Source: Acidimicrobiaceae bacterium
GTDB taxonomy: Bacteria; Actinomycetota; Acidimicrobiia; Acidimicrobiales; UBA8190
Direction: 5' to 3'
DNA: 64,000 bases
NCBI GenBank assembly: GCA_003151475.1
Contig: PLXQ01000075.1
Span: forward strand, 1 to 64,000
The notes under the pieces were generated by a model. The model did not search any database. It had not been told where the DNA came from and worked only from the letters and a program-made list of their open reading frames with translations. This document shows positions 7,906 to 14,884 of this stretch, in pieces. Position numbers and translations under genes: made by a program. Every line of letters begins with the position of its first letter. Positions within the stretch are counted from its first letter, which is position 1.

Positions 7906-8465
7906 ATGGAAGTTGAGGCCCAGCGAGAGGCGTGCTTGGCACCGTCCTTGGTCTCCGATTGGGATGATGCACGCCAAGAGTGGGTACTACCCCTCGGGAG
8001 GTTCGAGAGTGCCCTGGAAGACCTCCTGAGGCGTCTCTGCCGCCGGCCGGGCCGTTGGATCTTGATCGCCGAAGACAACGTACACCGGCATCACTTCTGG
8101 CAGTCGTTGGCCTTCGGGGACGGGTCACTCGTGACGGAGACCGTAAGCAACCACTACCTCGAGGACAGTGAGGACCGTTGGACGCCGGAAGAGGACCTCG
8201 TCTCCTGGCATTGGGATGGGAGTGTCCGCAACCACCTCGAACCACCAACTGGATTAACGTCGAGTACACGACATGTCCCGCAGTTGACGAGGTTGCGAAG
8301 AGAGCTGCAGCGACGCTGAGGTTGGTATTCGGACTGGAACACGGTGACGAGGTCTACGTGAAGATGTTCGGTTCACCTATCCGTGGCGACACTCCGGCGG
8401 CGTGTCTTGGAACCAGCGCAGACCAACAGGTGGCACGGCAGACCAATCCCGTAGCGGAGCGGTGA
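7906..8465 (+). pseudogene. Frameshifted TY-Chap-like domain gene
   Basis: The first frame (7906 to about 8200) gives ESALEDLLRRLCRRPGRWIL, then FWQSLAFGDGSLVTETVSNHYLEDSEDRWTPEEDLV in pieces. The expected continuation is in the -1 frame from about 8200: LLALGWECPQPPRTTNWINV, a CPAVDEVAKRAAATLRLVFG segment and a terminator at 8465. The combined order (F/W..la....l.aEtvSN.yL, then LGW..P....NW, then vA.rAaaTLR.vfg) fits the N-terminal TY-Chap type domain of actinobacterial proteins linked to conflict or secretion loci. One missing base near 8200 explains the break. Whether this is decay or an assembly error cannot be told here. Confidence 0.5.
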
Positions 8466-8567
8466 CATGGCTCGTCGCCAGTTCGAGAACAGACTTGACC
8501 ATGTGAGATACACACACAGGATCGGACAAGCCTCCAGATCTGTCGACATTTGGCCGAGTTACGACGT

Positions 8568-9650
8568 ATGAGGATCCGGATCTTGCGAAATAGGCCGGTC
8601 GAATGGGACAGGTTCGATACGTTGAGTGCTCTCAGGGTCGGGGGCGAGTCCCCTCGGTGGGTGGAAGCGGGAATCGTCGTCCCCGAGGTCGGCAGAGGGA
8701 CCGTCCCATTGACCGAGCCGCCTACTTTCTCGGTGGTCATCCCCGTCTACCAGGGGGCTGAAACCATCGGTGAGGCGATCTCAACGGTGTTCTCGCAGAC
8801 CGTGGCGCCGTTCGAGGTCATCGTGTGCGACGACGGTTCAACGGATGACCTTTCCGGCGCTCTTGCGCCCTTCACAGGACGCATAACCGTCCTTCGTCAG
8901 GAGCACCGTGGGGTGGCTGCAGCCCGCAATCTGGGCCTGTTCCACGCCAGCGGTGATTTCGTTATGGTCACCGATTCCGACGATGTCTTGCTGCCAAGAA
9001 CAATCGAATGCTACGGAGCACTAGCCATGGCCCGACCGGACCTCGACATCTTGGCCGCCAATGGCTACTTCGCCCGCGATGACATGATCGTGGCGACATG
9101 GTGCCTGCCAGGAGACAGAAAAGCCACGTTTCCCTCGGGCGATCAGCGTATGGGCATCGTGAGAGACAATCTCTTGCCCGGAAGCGCAGCCATGCGTCGC
9201 CAACGACTCATCGACATCGGTGGCTACGACGAGACGCTCCGGGTGGCTGAAGACTACGACGTGTCAACCCGCCTCATCTTCTCCGGTGGGCGGGCTGGGC
9301 TCCTACTGGAACCGCTGCACGTCATTCGGCTGCGGTTAGAGAGCTTGTCGCACAACAAGGAGTGGGACGTCGAAGGCCGGATTGCTGTCTTGACCAAGCT
9401 CCTCGCTAGCGACGACCTCTCTCCAGCTGAACGTGCTGTCGCCGAGAAGCGGGTCGCCGAGTACCGCCGCTGGCCCAATCGGATCAAGGCGCTCGCTGCA
9501 GCAAAGGCCTCAATGCTCGAAGGTCATGGTGATGTGCGCCGCCTATCCTTTCGGGTGGCCATGCAGCGTGGCCACGGTATTCGTACCCGGACAAAGGCGG
9601 CTGGGGCGATGATTGCACCGCGATGGGCAAGTCGGCAGATTCGTTTGTAG
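8568..9650 (+). CDS. Family 2 glycosyltransferase
   Basis: About 360 aa. The GT-A fold starts at FSVVIPVYQG (residues 54-63), followed by FEVIVCDDGSTDD (nucleotide binding) and the metal-binding DSD at 136-138 in VTDSDDVLLP. GGYDETLRVAEDYD contains the ED pair typical of the acceptor side. The enzyme would transfer a sugar from an NDP-sugar to a glycan or lipid; the substrate is unknown. About 50 residues before the fold look unconserved, so the true start may be later than the ATG at 8568, for example near 8700. It lies alone in the less GC-rich patch next to mobile-element debris, so it was probably acquired. Confidence 0.8.
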   Translation: MRIRILRNRPVEWDRFDTLSALRVGGESPRWVEAGIVVPEVGRGTVPLTEPPTFSVVIPVYQGAETIGEAISTVFSQTVAPFEVIVCDDGSTDDLSGALAPFTGRITVLRQEHRGVAAARNLGLFHASGDFVMVTDSDDVLLPRTIECYGALAMARPDLDILAANGYFARDDMIVATWCLPGDRKATFPSGDQRMGIVRDNLLPGSAAMRRQRLIDIGGYDETLRVAEDYDVSTRLIFSGGRAGLLLEPLHVIRLRLESLSHNKEWDVEGRIAVLTKLLASDDLSPAERAVAEKRVAEYRRWPNRIKALAAAKASMLEGHGDVRRLSFRVAMQRGHGIRTRTKAAGAMIAPRWASRQIRL

Positions 9651-9701
9651 AACCCCGGCGCGGGTGGGCGGGCCACTGGCCCCACCAATCTGGCGAACTG
9701 G

Positions 9702-9956
9702 TTGAGTAGCCGGGGGGAATCTCACCCCCCGGCTCTCGCAGAACCGGACGTGACAGTCTCCCGTCATCCGGCTCCCACAGGTCGACGTCAGGTGGCTGAA
9801 GCAAGCCCCCAATGAGCGAATAGGCGCGGCTCGCGCTTGCGAACAGCATGCAACCATGCCCAGGCTCGCTGGTGATGATGCTTCAGACGCTTGAATTTGT
9901 GCAGCGCCCATCGGATCAGATGCTGGTCGATGCGGGCTGCGAGGGAGTACAACGTG
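9702..9956 (-). mobile_element. Group II intron remnant: maturase C-terminus, domains V and VI
   Basis: Read on the minus strand, 9955-9788 encodes the end of a group II intron reverse transcriptase/maturase (ARIDQHLIRWALHKFKRL, then HHQRAWAWLHAV and PRLFAHWGL). About 15 bases after its stop comes a 34-base domain V: GAGCCGGATG...CACGTCCGGTTC, whose ends pair as GAGCCGGA/TCCGGTTC. Domain VI follows as AGCCGGGGGG-TGAGATT-CCCCCCGGCT with a likely bulged A in GGCTACTC. The intron 3' end is near 9702. Domains I-IV and most of the reverse transcriptase are missing, so the element is dead. Confidence 0.8.
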
Positions 9957-10075
9957 CCGTAGGTCTCGACCGTCTTGGGCGACTTGTTCTCCGCCCTCAG
10001 GTGTCGTACAAAGGATCTCGCCATCCGGTCGAGGTCGCCTACGATGTCCGTTGGTAGCCCTCCACCTCGGGGCAT
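9957..10075 (-). pseudogene. Tyrosine recombinase N-terminal fragment
   Basis: About 40 codons: DLDRMARSFVRHLRAENKSP followed by KTVETYG. This is the N-terminal SAM-like (core-binding) domain of phage-type integrases. It runs in frame straight into the maturase fragment after ETYG, which marks a deletion junction near 9956. The catalytic domain with its R-H-R-Y residues is absent. It sits 75 bases from tRNA-Pro, a common type of integration site. Confidence 0.7.
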
Positions 10076-10150
10076 CTGCGCTCGGAGCGCTCTGGTGTTG
10101 GGCTACCCGGGTCTGAACAGGGGTCTCCCCAGGTCAGGGCCGAAGAAAAA

Positions 10151-10227
10151 CGGGGAGTAGCGCAGTCCGGCAGCGCACCTGCTTTGGGAGCAGGAGGTCG
10201 CGGGTTCAAATCCCGCCTCCCCGACCA
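10151..10227 (+). tRNA. tRNA-Pro (anticodon TGG)
   Basis: 77 bases with an encoded CCA. The acceptor stem CGGGGAG pairs with CTCCCCG, the anticodon stem-loop is CCTGC-TTTGGGA-GCAGG with anticodon TGG, and the T arm is CGGGTTCAAATCCCG. C1 paired with G72 is the usual bacterial proline identity pattern. Confidence 0.95.
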
Positions 10228-10290
10228 GTGGTCGCCGGCGGTCGGCGTGACCGAGCGGGATCGGCCGCTCGGTTAATCTCGGAGCACTTT

Positions 10291-10364
10291 GCGGGCGTAG
10301 CTCAATGGCAGAGTCCCAGCCTTCCAAGCTGGTCATGCGGGTTCGATTCCCGTCGCCCGCTCCA
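10291..10364 (+). tRNA. tRNA-Gly (anticodon TCC)
   Basis: 74 bases with an encoded CCA. The acceptor stem GCGGGCG pairs with CGCCCGC, the anticodon loop is CTTCCAA with anticodon TCC, and the T arm is CGGGTTCGATTCCCG. It lies 63 bases after tRNA-Pro and is probably co-transcribed. Confidence 0.95.
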
Positions 10365-10431
10365 AATTTTCGGCCAGGTCTCCGCCGAGGGCTCCGGCCA
10401 CCGAGGCGAGACATGGCGTCGTCGTCGGCCG

Positions 10432-10989
10432 TCAGTCCCCGTCCGCCGCCTTGAGCGCCGCACCGATGCTGGGGTCGACGGTCCAGAGCTCGGGTGCCAG
10501 GTGGTGTTCGGCCGCCCAGGAGACGGCGAGCGCCTGGCTGCCGGCAACTTCGAGGAGCTCGGCGCCCAGACGATCGTGGGTGAGATAGAGGCCGACCCGG
10601 GCCCGGAGCGACGGACGGGCGCCATCGGCACGATCACCGGCCCAGCGCAGGACCCGGGTCCGGCCGAGAGCCAGGGCCGCGAAGGTGACGAAGACGCGGG
10701 CGAAGGTGCCGAAGGATGATTCGACCTTGCCGACGTCGTGAAGAAGGGCGGCGGCGATGACCTCATCGCGCGCATCGGCGGGTCCGACGAGTCGAATGGT
10801 GTCCCGGGCCACGCCGACGGCATGGCGGCGGTCGGGTCCCGACATACGGCGCCAGAGATCTTGTTCGCCGTTGCAGAGATGATCGAGCGCCCAGGACTCG
10901 TCCGCTGAGGATGGACCGAGAGGCAGGAGGGCGGTGAAGAAGCGGGCGGTCAGATGACGCCATGAGCCGAATCCCCCGCTGGCAGCCAC
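10432..10989 (-). CDS. HD-domain protein
   Basis: About 185 aa. The HD-type metal-dependent hydrolase motif is visible as AAALLHDVGKVES (HD pair near residue 85), with an upstream His in RRHAVGVARD and later THDR and WAAEHH. Such proteins hydrolyse phosphoesters of nucleotides; the substrate is unknown. The GTG at 10989 lies seven bases after TAAAGT and starts right before the conserved part. It is convergent with the tRNA genes and divergent from DedA. Confidence 0.75.
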   Translation of the reverse strand: MAASGGFGSWRHLTARFFTALLPLGPSSADESWALDHLCNGEQDLWRRMSGPDRRHAVGVARDTIRLVGPADARDEVIAAALLHDVGKVESSFGTFARVFVTFAALALGRTRVLRWAGDRADGARPSLRARVGLYLTHDRLGAELLEVAGSQALAVSWAAEHHLAPELWTVDPSIGAALKAADGD

Positions 10990-10996
10990 GGCGGTC

Positions 10997-11002
10997 ACTT
11001 TA
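10997..11002 (-). promoter_or_regulatory. Leaderless-type -10 box of the HD gene
   Basis: TAAAGT on the coding strand, seven bases before the GTG at 10989. Confidence 0.45.
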
Positions 11003-11169
11003 GTGCCCCGTGCCCCGTTAACGACCCTTGCTCCGGCCCCAGAACAGCCGGAGCGAGGGGGTCAGGGGCTCGACTTCATGCCTCTGTCATGTTGGCCTGG
11101 CATAGATTGAGGACCCTTCGGCGAGGGGTTTCCGACCTCCCGAGGGAGATCATCAACCGGAGGTGGTTC

Positions 11170-11784
11170 GTGACGCACTTTCTCGAGACGTGGGGCTATG
11201 TGGCTGTCTTTGGCCTGAGCTTCATCTCTTCGATGGGCCTGCCCGTCGGCGCCGAGTTAGCCCTTATCTACGGTGGCGTGCTGGCCAGCGGCCAGATCCC
11301 GGGCGAAGCGCATCACCTGAACCTGGTCATCGTGATCGTCCTGGCCATATTGGCCGAGGTGCTCGGATCCTTGGCCGGTTACCTGCTCGGCTTCTACGGC
11401 GGACGGCCCCTGGTCGACCGGTTCGGCAAGTTCGTGTTGCTCACCCATAAGGACCTCGACCGGGCCGAGGCGTGGTTCGCGCGTCACGGTGAGCCCCTGG
11501 TGTTGTTCGGTCGGTTCATCCCCCTGCTGCGTTCTTTCGTCTCCTTCGCCGCCGGCTTGGGGGAGATGGCCGTGGCCAAGTTCCTGGCCTTCACCGTCAT
11601 CGGCTGCGCCGTCTGGTGCACGGCACTGGTCAGCCTGGGCTATGCCCTCGGCTCCAGCTACAACCACGTGCTGAAGGGTTTCAGCGACGCCGGTTACGCC
11701 CTGGCTGTGCTGGCCGTGCTCGCCGTGGCCGCCGTCTTCGCCCGGCGGATCCGCGAAGTGCGGGCGGAGCGCAATACTGCATGA
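11170..11784 (+). CDS. DedA family membrane protein
   Basis: About 204 aa integral membrane protein of the DedA/SNARE-associated family, implicated in lipid carrier recycling and membrane homeostasis. The sequence shows an N-terminal hydrophobic segment (YVAVFGLSFISSMGLPVG), a reentrant region, the conserved GRFIPLLRSFVSFAAGLGEM motif with its two Arg residues, and a C-terminal membrane helix. GGAGG lies six bases before the GTG at 11170, which decides the start; 27 upstream codons in frame are probably not translated. Confidence 0.88.
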   Translation: MTHFLETWGYVAVFGLSFISSMGLPVGAELALIYGGVLASGQIPGEAHHLNLVIVIVLAILAEVLGSLAGYLLGFYGGRPLVDRFGKFVLLTHKDLDRAEAWFARHGEPLVLFGRFIPLLRSFVSFAAGLGEMAVAKFLAFTVIGCAVWCTALVSLGYALGSSYNHVLKGFSDAGYALAVLAVLAVAAVFARRIREVRAERNTA

Positions 11785-11861
11785 AGCCGGCGCCGGGCCC
11801 AATCACGTCTCGGGTGATTTCTGCAGCCGTGACGGACTGACCGCCGACCCAAGGGGGGCAC

Positions 11862-12740
11862 ATGTCACCAGTGCGCGAAGGTCGGATCCAGCGGGTCGGG
11901 GCTGACGCACCGGCCGGGCAGGTTCTCGAGGCGCTGCAAGAAGACGGCGCCGTCATCGTCCACGATCTGCTGTCCGGTGACGTCGTCGCCGCCATCAATG
12001 GCGAAGTGCAGCCCTTCGTCGACGCCGCCGATCCCGATATGCGGCATCTGAACCCCGGGGTCCAGCTCTTCCACGCCCAGACCCGGCACGTCTCGGGCCT
12101 GGCCGGGAAGTCGGCCACCTTCGCCACCGAGGTGATGGTCCATCCGCTGCTGCTGGCGCTGTGCGACAGCATCCTGGGACCGTCGTGTGCGCGATACCAA
12201 CTCAATCTGGCCCACCTGCTCGAGCGGCTGCCCGGTGCCGGAGCGCAGTTCTGGCATCAGGACGAGATCGTGTGGAACCTGGTACCTGAGCCCCACCCCG
12301 AGTTGCAGCTGGCATCGGTGATCGCCCTCGTCGACTTCAGCGCCGAGAACGGCGCCACCCGCGTCTTTCCGGGAAGCCACCGGTGGGAGGCGGGCCGTTA
12401 TCCGAGAGACGACGAAGCGGTGGCGGCGGAGATGCCGGCCGGCTCGGCCGTCGTCTATCTCGGATCGGCCTTCCACCGGGGTGGCCCCCACGTGGGTACC
12501 GAGCCACGCCGCGGGGTGCACCTCTCCTACACGTTGGGTTGGCTGCGGACCGAGGAGAACAACTACCTGGCCGTTCCGCCCGAGGTGGCGGGCCGGCTGC
12601 CCCGGGAGTGCCAAGAGGTGCTCGGGTACGCCGTGCACGACGCCATCGAGCGCGGCGGCGGCTACCTCGGCATGCTCGATCTGCGCGATCCGGTCGAACT
12701 GCTCCAAGCGGGCTGGCCCGGGTCCGCCGGCGCGGACTGA
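11862..12740 (+). CDS. Phytanoyl-CoA dioxygenase (PhyH) family protein
   Basis: 292 aa non-haem Fe(II)/2-oxoglutarate oxygenase. The metal triad is visible as FWHQDE (H-x-D near residues 130-132) and a distal His in FHRGGPHVG, followed by the oxoglutarate-binding Arg region (RRGVHLSYTLGW). The family hydroxylates lipids or small secondary metabolites; the substrate here is unknown. AAGGGGGG precedes the ATG. A 15-bp tandem repeat begins 13 bases after its stop. Confidence 0.85.
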   Translation: MSPVREGRIQRVGADAPAGQVLEALQEDGAVIVHDLLSGDVVAAINGEVQPFVDAADPDMRHLNPGVQLFHAQTRHVSGLAGKSATFATEVMVHPLLLALCDSILGPSCARYQLNLAHLLERLPGAGAQFWHQDEIVWNLVPEPHPELQLASVIALVDFSAENGATRVFPGSHRWEAGRYPRDDEAVAAEMPAGSAVVYLGSAFHRGGPHVGTEPRRGVHLSYTLGWLRTEENNYLAVPPEVAGRLPRECQEVLGYAVHDAIERGGGYLGMLDLRDPVELLQAGWPGSAGAD

Positions 12741-12752
12741 GCCGGCGCGCCC

Positions 12753-12812
12753 TGGGCCGGCCGTAACTGGGCCGTCCGTAACTGGGCCGGCCGTAACTGG
12801 GCCGTCCGGAGC
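12753..12812. repeat. 15-bp tandem repeat, four copies
   Basis: Four units of TGGGCC(G/T variant)CCGTAAC at 12753, 12768, 12783 and 12798. Copies 1 and 3 are identical (GGCC) and 2 and 4 share GTCC, which makes a 30-bp higher-order unit. It fills the gap between the convergent phyH and lapA genes. Confidence 0.85.
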
Positions 12813-12816
12813 GGGG

Positions 12817-13146
12817 TCAGTCCTGGCGGGCGGTCGAGTCGGGGGTGTCCGGCAGGGCGTGGGCACGTCGGGAGGCGGTCCGGTGCAGCTGCGCGGTACG
12901 GGCCAATCCGGCGATGAGGACGAGGAGGCCCCCGGCGACGGCGGCGACCAAGAGGGCGACCGAGAGCGGGAGGCTCGTGTGGGCGCCGAAGAAGTCGATC
13001 CTCGCTCGTTGGGTGTTCTGGACGACGAAGACGAGGAGGATGACGGCGACGACGAGGCCGGCGACGACGCCGGTCCAGGCGGCGCTGGTGCGGGTGTGCA
13101 GTCGATCTCTTCGGTCCGTCTCCACGTTGGCCGGCCCCTTTCTCAT
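12817..13146 (-). CDS. LapA-domain (DUF1049) membrane protein
   Basis: 109 aa with two membrane helices: TGVVAGLVVAVILLVFVVQN and a second one in LPLSVALLVAAVAGGLLVLI. Between them lies the conserved QNTQRARIDFF motif of the LapA/DUF1049 family. In Gram-negative bacteria LapA helps lipopolysaccharide assembly; in actinobacteria the role is unknown. TAGATT lies exactly seven bases before the ATG. Confidence 0.85.
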   Translation of the reverse strand: MRKGPANVETDRRDRLHTRTSAAWTGVVAGLVVAVILLVFVVQNTQRARIDFFGAHTSLPLSVALLVAAVAGGLLVLIAGLARTAQLHRTASRRAHALPDTPDSTARQD

Positions 13147-13153
13147 AGCAGGG

Positions 13154-13159
13154 AATCTA
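13154..13159 (-). promoter_or_regulatory. Leaderless-type -10 box of lapA-like gene
   Basis: TAGATT on the coding strand with a seven-base gap to the ATG at 13146. Confidence 0.55.
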
Positions 13160-13311
13160 CCCAGGAATCTCGAAGACGATGCGCGGCTCCGGCAACGGCG
13201 GGAGTGGGCCCTGACGCGCCACTGACCCCTAGTCGGGGCCAGTGGGTTGGACCGAGGAGTCCGGGGGATGCTGGAGAAGCTCGAGGGCTTTCATGCCCGG
13301 GCCGGGAATTG

Positions 13312-13630
13312 CTAAACGGGGCTGATGACCGCTGTCGGGAGCGCTTCGTCGAGGGAGGCGAAGAGGGGGGGGAAGATCTCGTCGAGTCCGGTCAGGCGTA
13401 AGACATTGATGACCGCCGGATCCCCGACGGCCCGGCGGAGCTCGACGCCCAGGCGGCGAGCCTCCTTCTCGGCCAGCAGGAGGGCCGCTCAGGCCGGTCG
13501 AGTCGATGAAGGAGACTCTCGTGAGGTCGATGGCGACGACGGTGGCGCGACGGCGGACAAGCCCGAGGAGCTGCTCTTTGAGAGCAGGGCATCTCCGGGA
13601 GACTTCATTCCCCGTAGGGAAGGACTTCAC
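13312..13630 (-). pseudogene. STAS-domain anti-sigma factor antagonist, frameshifted
   Basis: The first frame reads PALKEQLLGLVRRRATVVAI then DLTRVSFIDSTGLS, the phospho-acceptor loop of STAS proteins (Ser in DSTGL). The continuation is in another frame after one extra G near 13490: ALLLAEKEARRLGVELRRAV, then PAVINVLRLTGLDEIFPPL and a TAG at 13312-13314. Together they make a normal STAS domain. The N-terminus before PALKEQ is also poor. If the frameshift is real the gene is dead; the G insertion is not in a long homopolymer. Confidence 0.7.
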
Positions 13631-13636
13631 ACTCGG

Positions 13637-13684
13637 CGCGTCGGGCGGGCGAGTCAGGCGCGTCAGGCAGGCGTGTCGGGCAGG
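13637..13684. repeat. Imperfect GCGTGTCGGGCAG-type repeats
   Basis: Three to four degenerate units of GCG(T/A)GTC(G/A)GGC of 11-13 bases lie between the STAS remnant and the secreted-protein gene. Confidence 0.4.
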
Positions 13685-13722
13685 AGCAGGACCCTCCCGG
13701 CCCCGGGAGAGATACCGGGGGG

Positions 13723-14727
13723 CTAGATCGTCGGCGCCGGGGGCAGGACGGTGAAGGTGAGGACGTAGGTCGGGTGGGTACCGGCCAGGACGTCGGCGAT
13801 GACCTGTGAGGGGCCCGAGGCGCAGGAGACGCCCTTGAAGATGAAGACGGCGTTGCCGTCGTTATCGAGGATGGTGGCGGCCTCGGGGTCGGTGTTGACG
13901 CCCACCCCCGAGACGGGGCTGTTGATTCCTGGTCCGCCGCCGATACCCGAGGTGGTGTTGCCCGCCTCCCAGATCCAACCCTGGAGGCAGCGACCCTCGA
14001 GCTGGGAGGAGCCGATCTCCACCGACTGCTCGGCGTAGACGGGGTTGGTCTCCACGTAGAAGACGGCGTAGACGTTCGAGTCACCGCTGGTGGAGGTGTC
14101 GCCCGTCTCGATCTCCTGGTTGAGACCGCCGGTGCGGGGATTGACGGTGATGCCTTCGGGGGTGACGACGGGGGGACTGGTGATGAGAGTGGTGAGGGCG
14201 GTGATGAACGGCGCCACCTCGAGGTCGGCCTCGATGACGTTGCAACCGGGGGCGCAGTCGATGCCGTCGGCCACCACGGTGGCGTTGCCGTCGTTGTCTA
14301 AAACGGCGTCGATCCGGTTGGGGACGACGTTGGGCGTCGGCGGCACCGTCTGGGGGCCGCCCCCGGGGACCTGGAGGTTCTCGAAGGTGAGGGTGCCGCA
14401 GGAGGCCGACAGCTGGGAGGAGTCGATGTTGACGGTGTCACCGGCGTAGGACGCGAGGGTCTCGACCTGGATGATGACGTGGACCTCGGACTGGCCGGTC
14501 TCGACCAGGGGCTGGGGGTCGACCTGGACGGTGATCTGGGGACCGCCCCCGCCACCGGTGCTACCGCCGCCGGCCTTTTGGCACTTGGCCTTGGTGGGGT
14601 GCTTGGCGCAGGCCTTCGGTGCGGCCTTCAGGGTCTTGGCCGAGACGATCCCCGCCGTGCCCAGCAGGGGCATGGCCACGACGACCGTCAGTGCGGTCAG
14701 CCGCACGAAACTACGGCGGACGTTCAC
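13723..14727 (-). CDS. Secreted protein with two homologous halves
   Basis: About 334 aa. It starts with a signal peptide (RRSFVRLTALTVVVAMPLL then GTAGIVSA), a basic Lys/Ala stretch and a Gly-rich linker. The mature part contains two copies of one module: SSQLSASCGTLTF, AVLDNDGNATVVADGIDCAP and NVIEADLEVAP in the first, and SSQLEGRCLQGW, TILDNDGNAVFIFKGVSCAS and QVIADVLAGTHP in the second. Each has a Cys pair likely to form a disulfide. AAGGAG about eight bases upstream supports the GTG at 14727. The fold looks all-beta; the function is unknown. Confidence 0.75.
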   Translation of the reverse strand: MNVRRSFVRLTALTVVVAMPLLGTAGIVSAKTLKAAPKACAKHPTKAKCQKAGGGSTGGGGGPQITVQVDPQPLVETGQSEVHVIIQVETLASYAGDTVNIDSSQLSASCGTLTFENLQVPGGGPQTVPPTPNVVPNRIDAVLDNDGNATVVADGIDCAPGCNVIEADLEVAPFITALTTLITSPPVVTPEGITVNPRTGGLNQEIETGDTSTSGDSNVYAVFYVETNPVYAEQSVEIGSSQLEGRCLQGWIWEAGNTTSGIGGGPGINSPVSGVGVNTDPEAATILDNDGNAVFIFKGVSCASGPSQVIADVLAGTHPTYVLTFTVLPPAPTI

Positions 14728-14884
14728 GTGCTCTCTCCTTGTCGATGTCCCTTGATCTTCCCGCCTGAGCGGGCGGTCTGCCATCGTCAGAGATGATGAA
14801 TCGCACGCTGAGGAGCCGTGTGTCCACGAAGGGCGCCCTCAAAGATGAGGGGAGGTGGGGCCCTTTTTCCCCGGAAGCTCGGAT

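Noticed and set aside
7633-7977. A 114-codon minus-strand frame over the lipoprotein remnant
   Set aside because: No start signal or motif, while the plus strand shows a signal peptide, lipobox and mature domain pattern.
10151-10227. A duplicated tRNA-Pro 3' end as an island attachment site
   Set aside because: I searched by eye for a second copy of the T arm and CCA end near 6.7-10.1 kb and saw none, so no att pair is claimed.
12753-12812. CRISPR array
   Set aside because: The repeat units are 15 bp in direct contact with no spacers, and no cas genes are present; the Cas4-like nuclease at 17281 is a stand-alone RecB-type protein.
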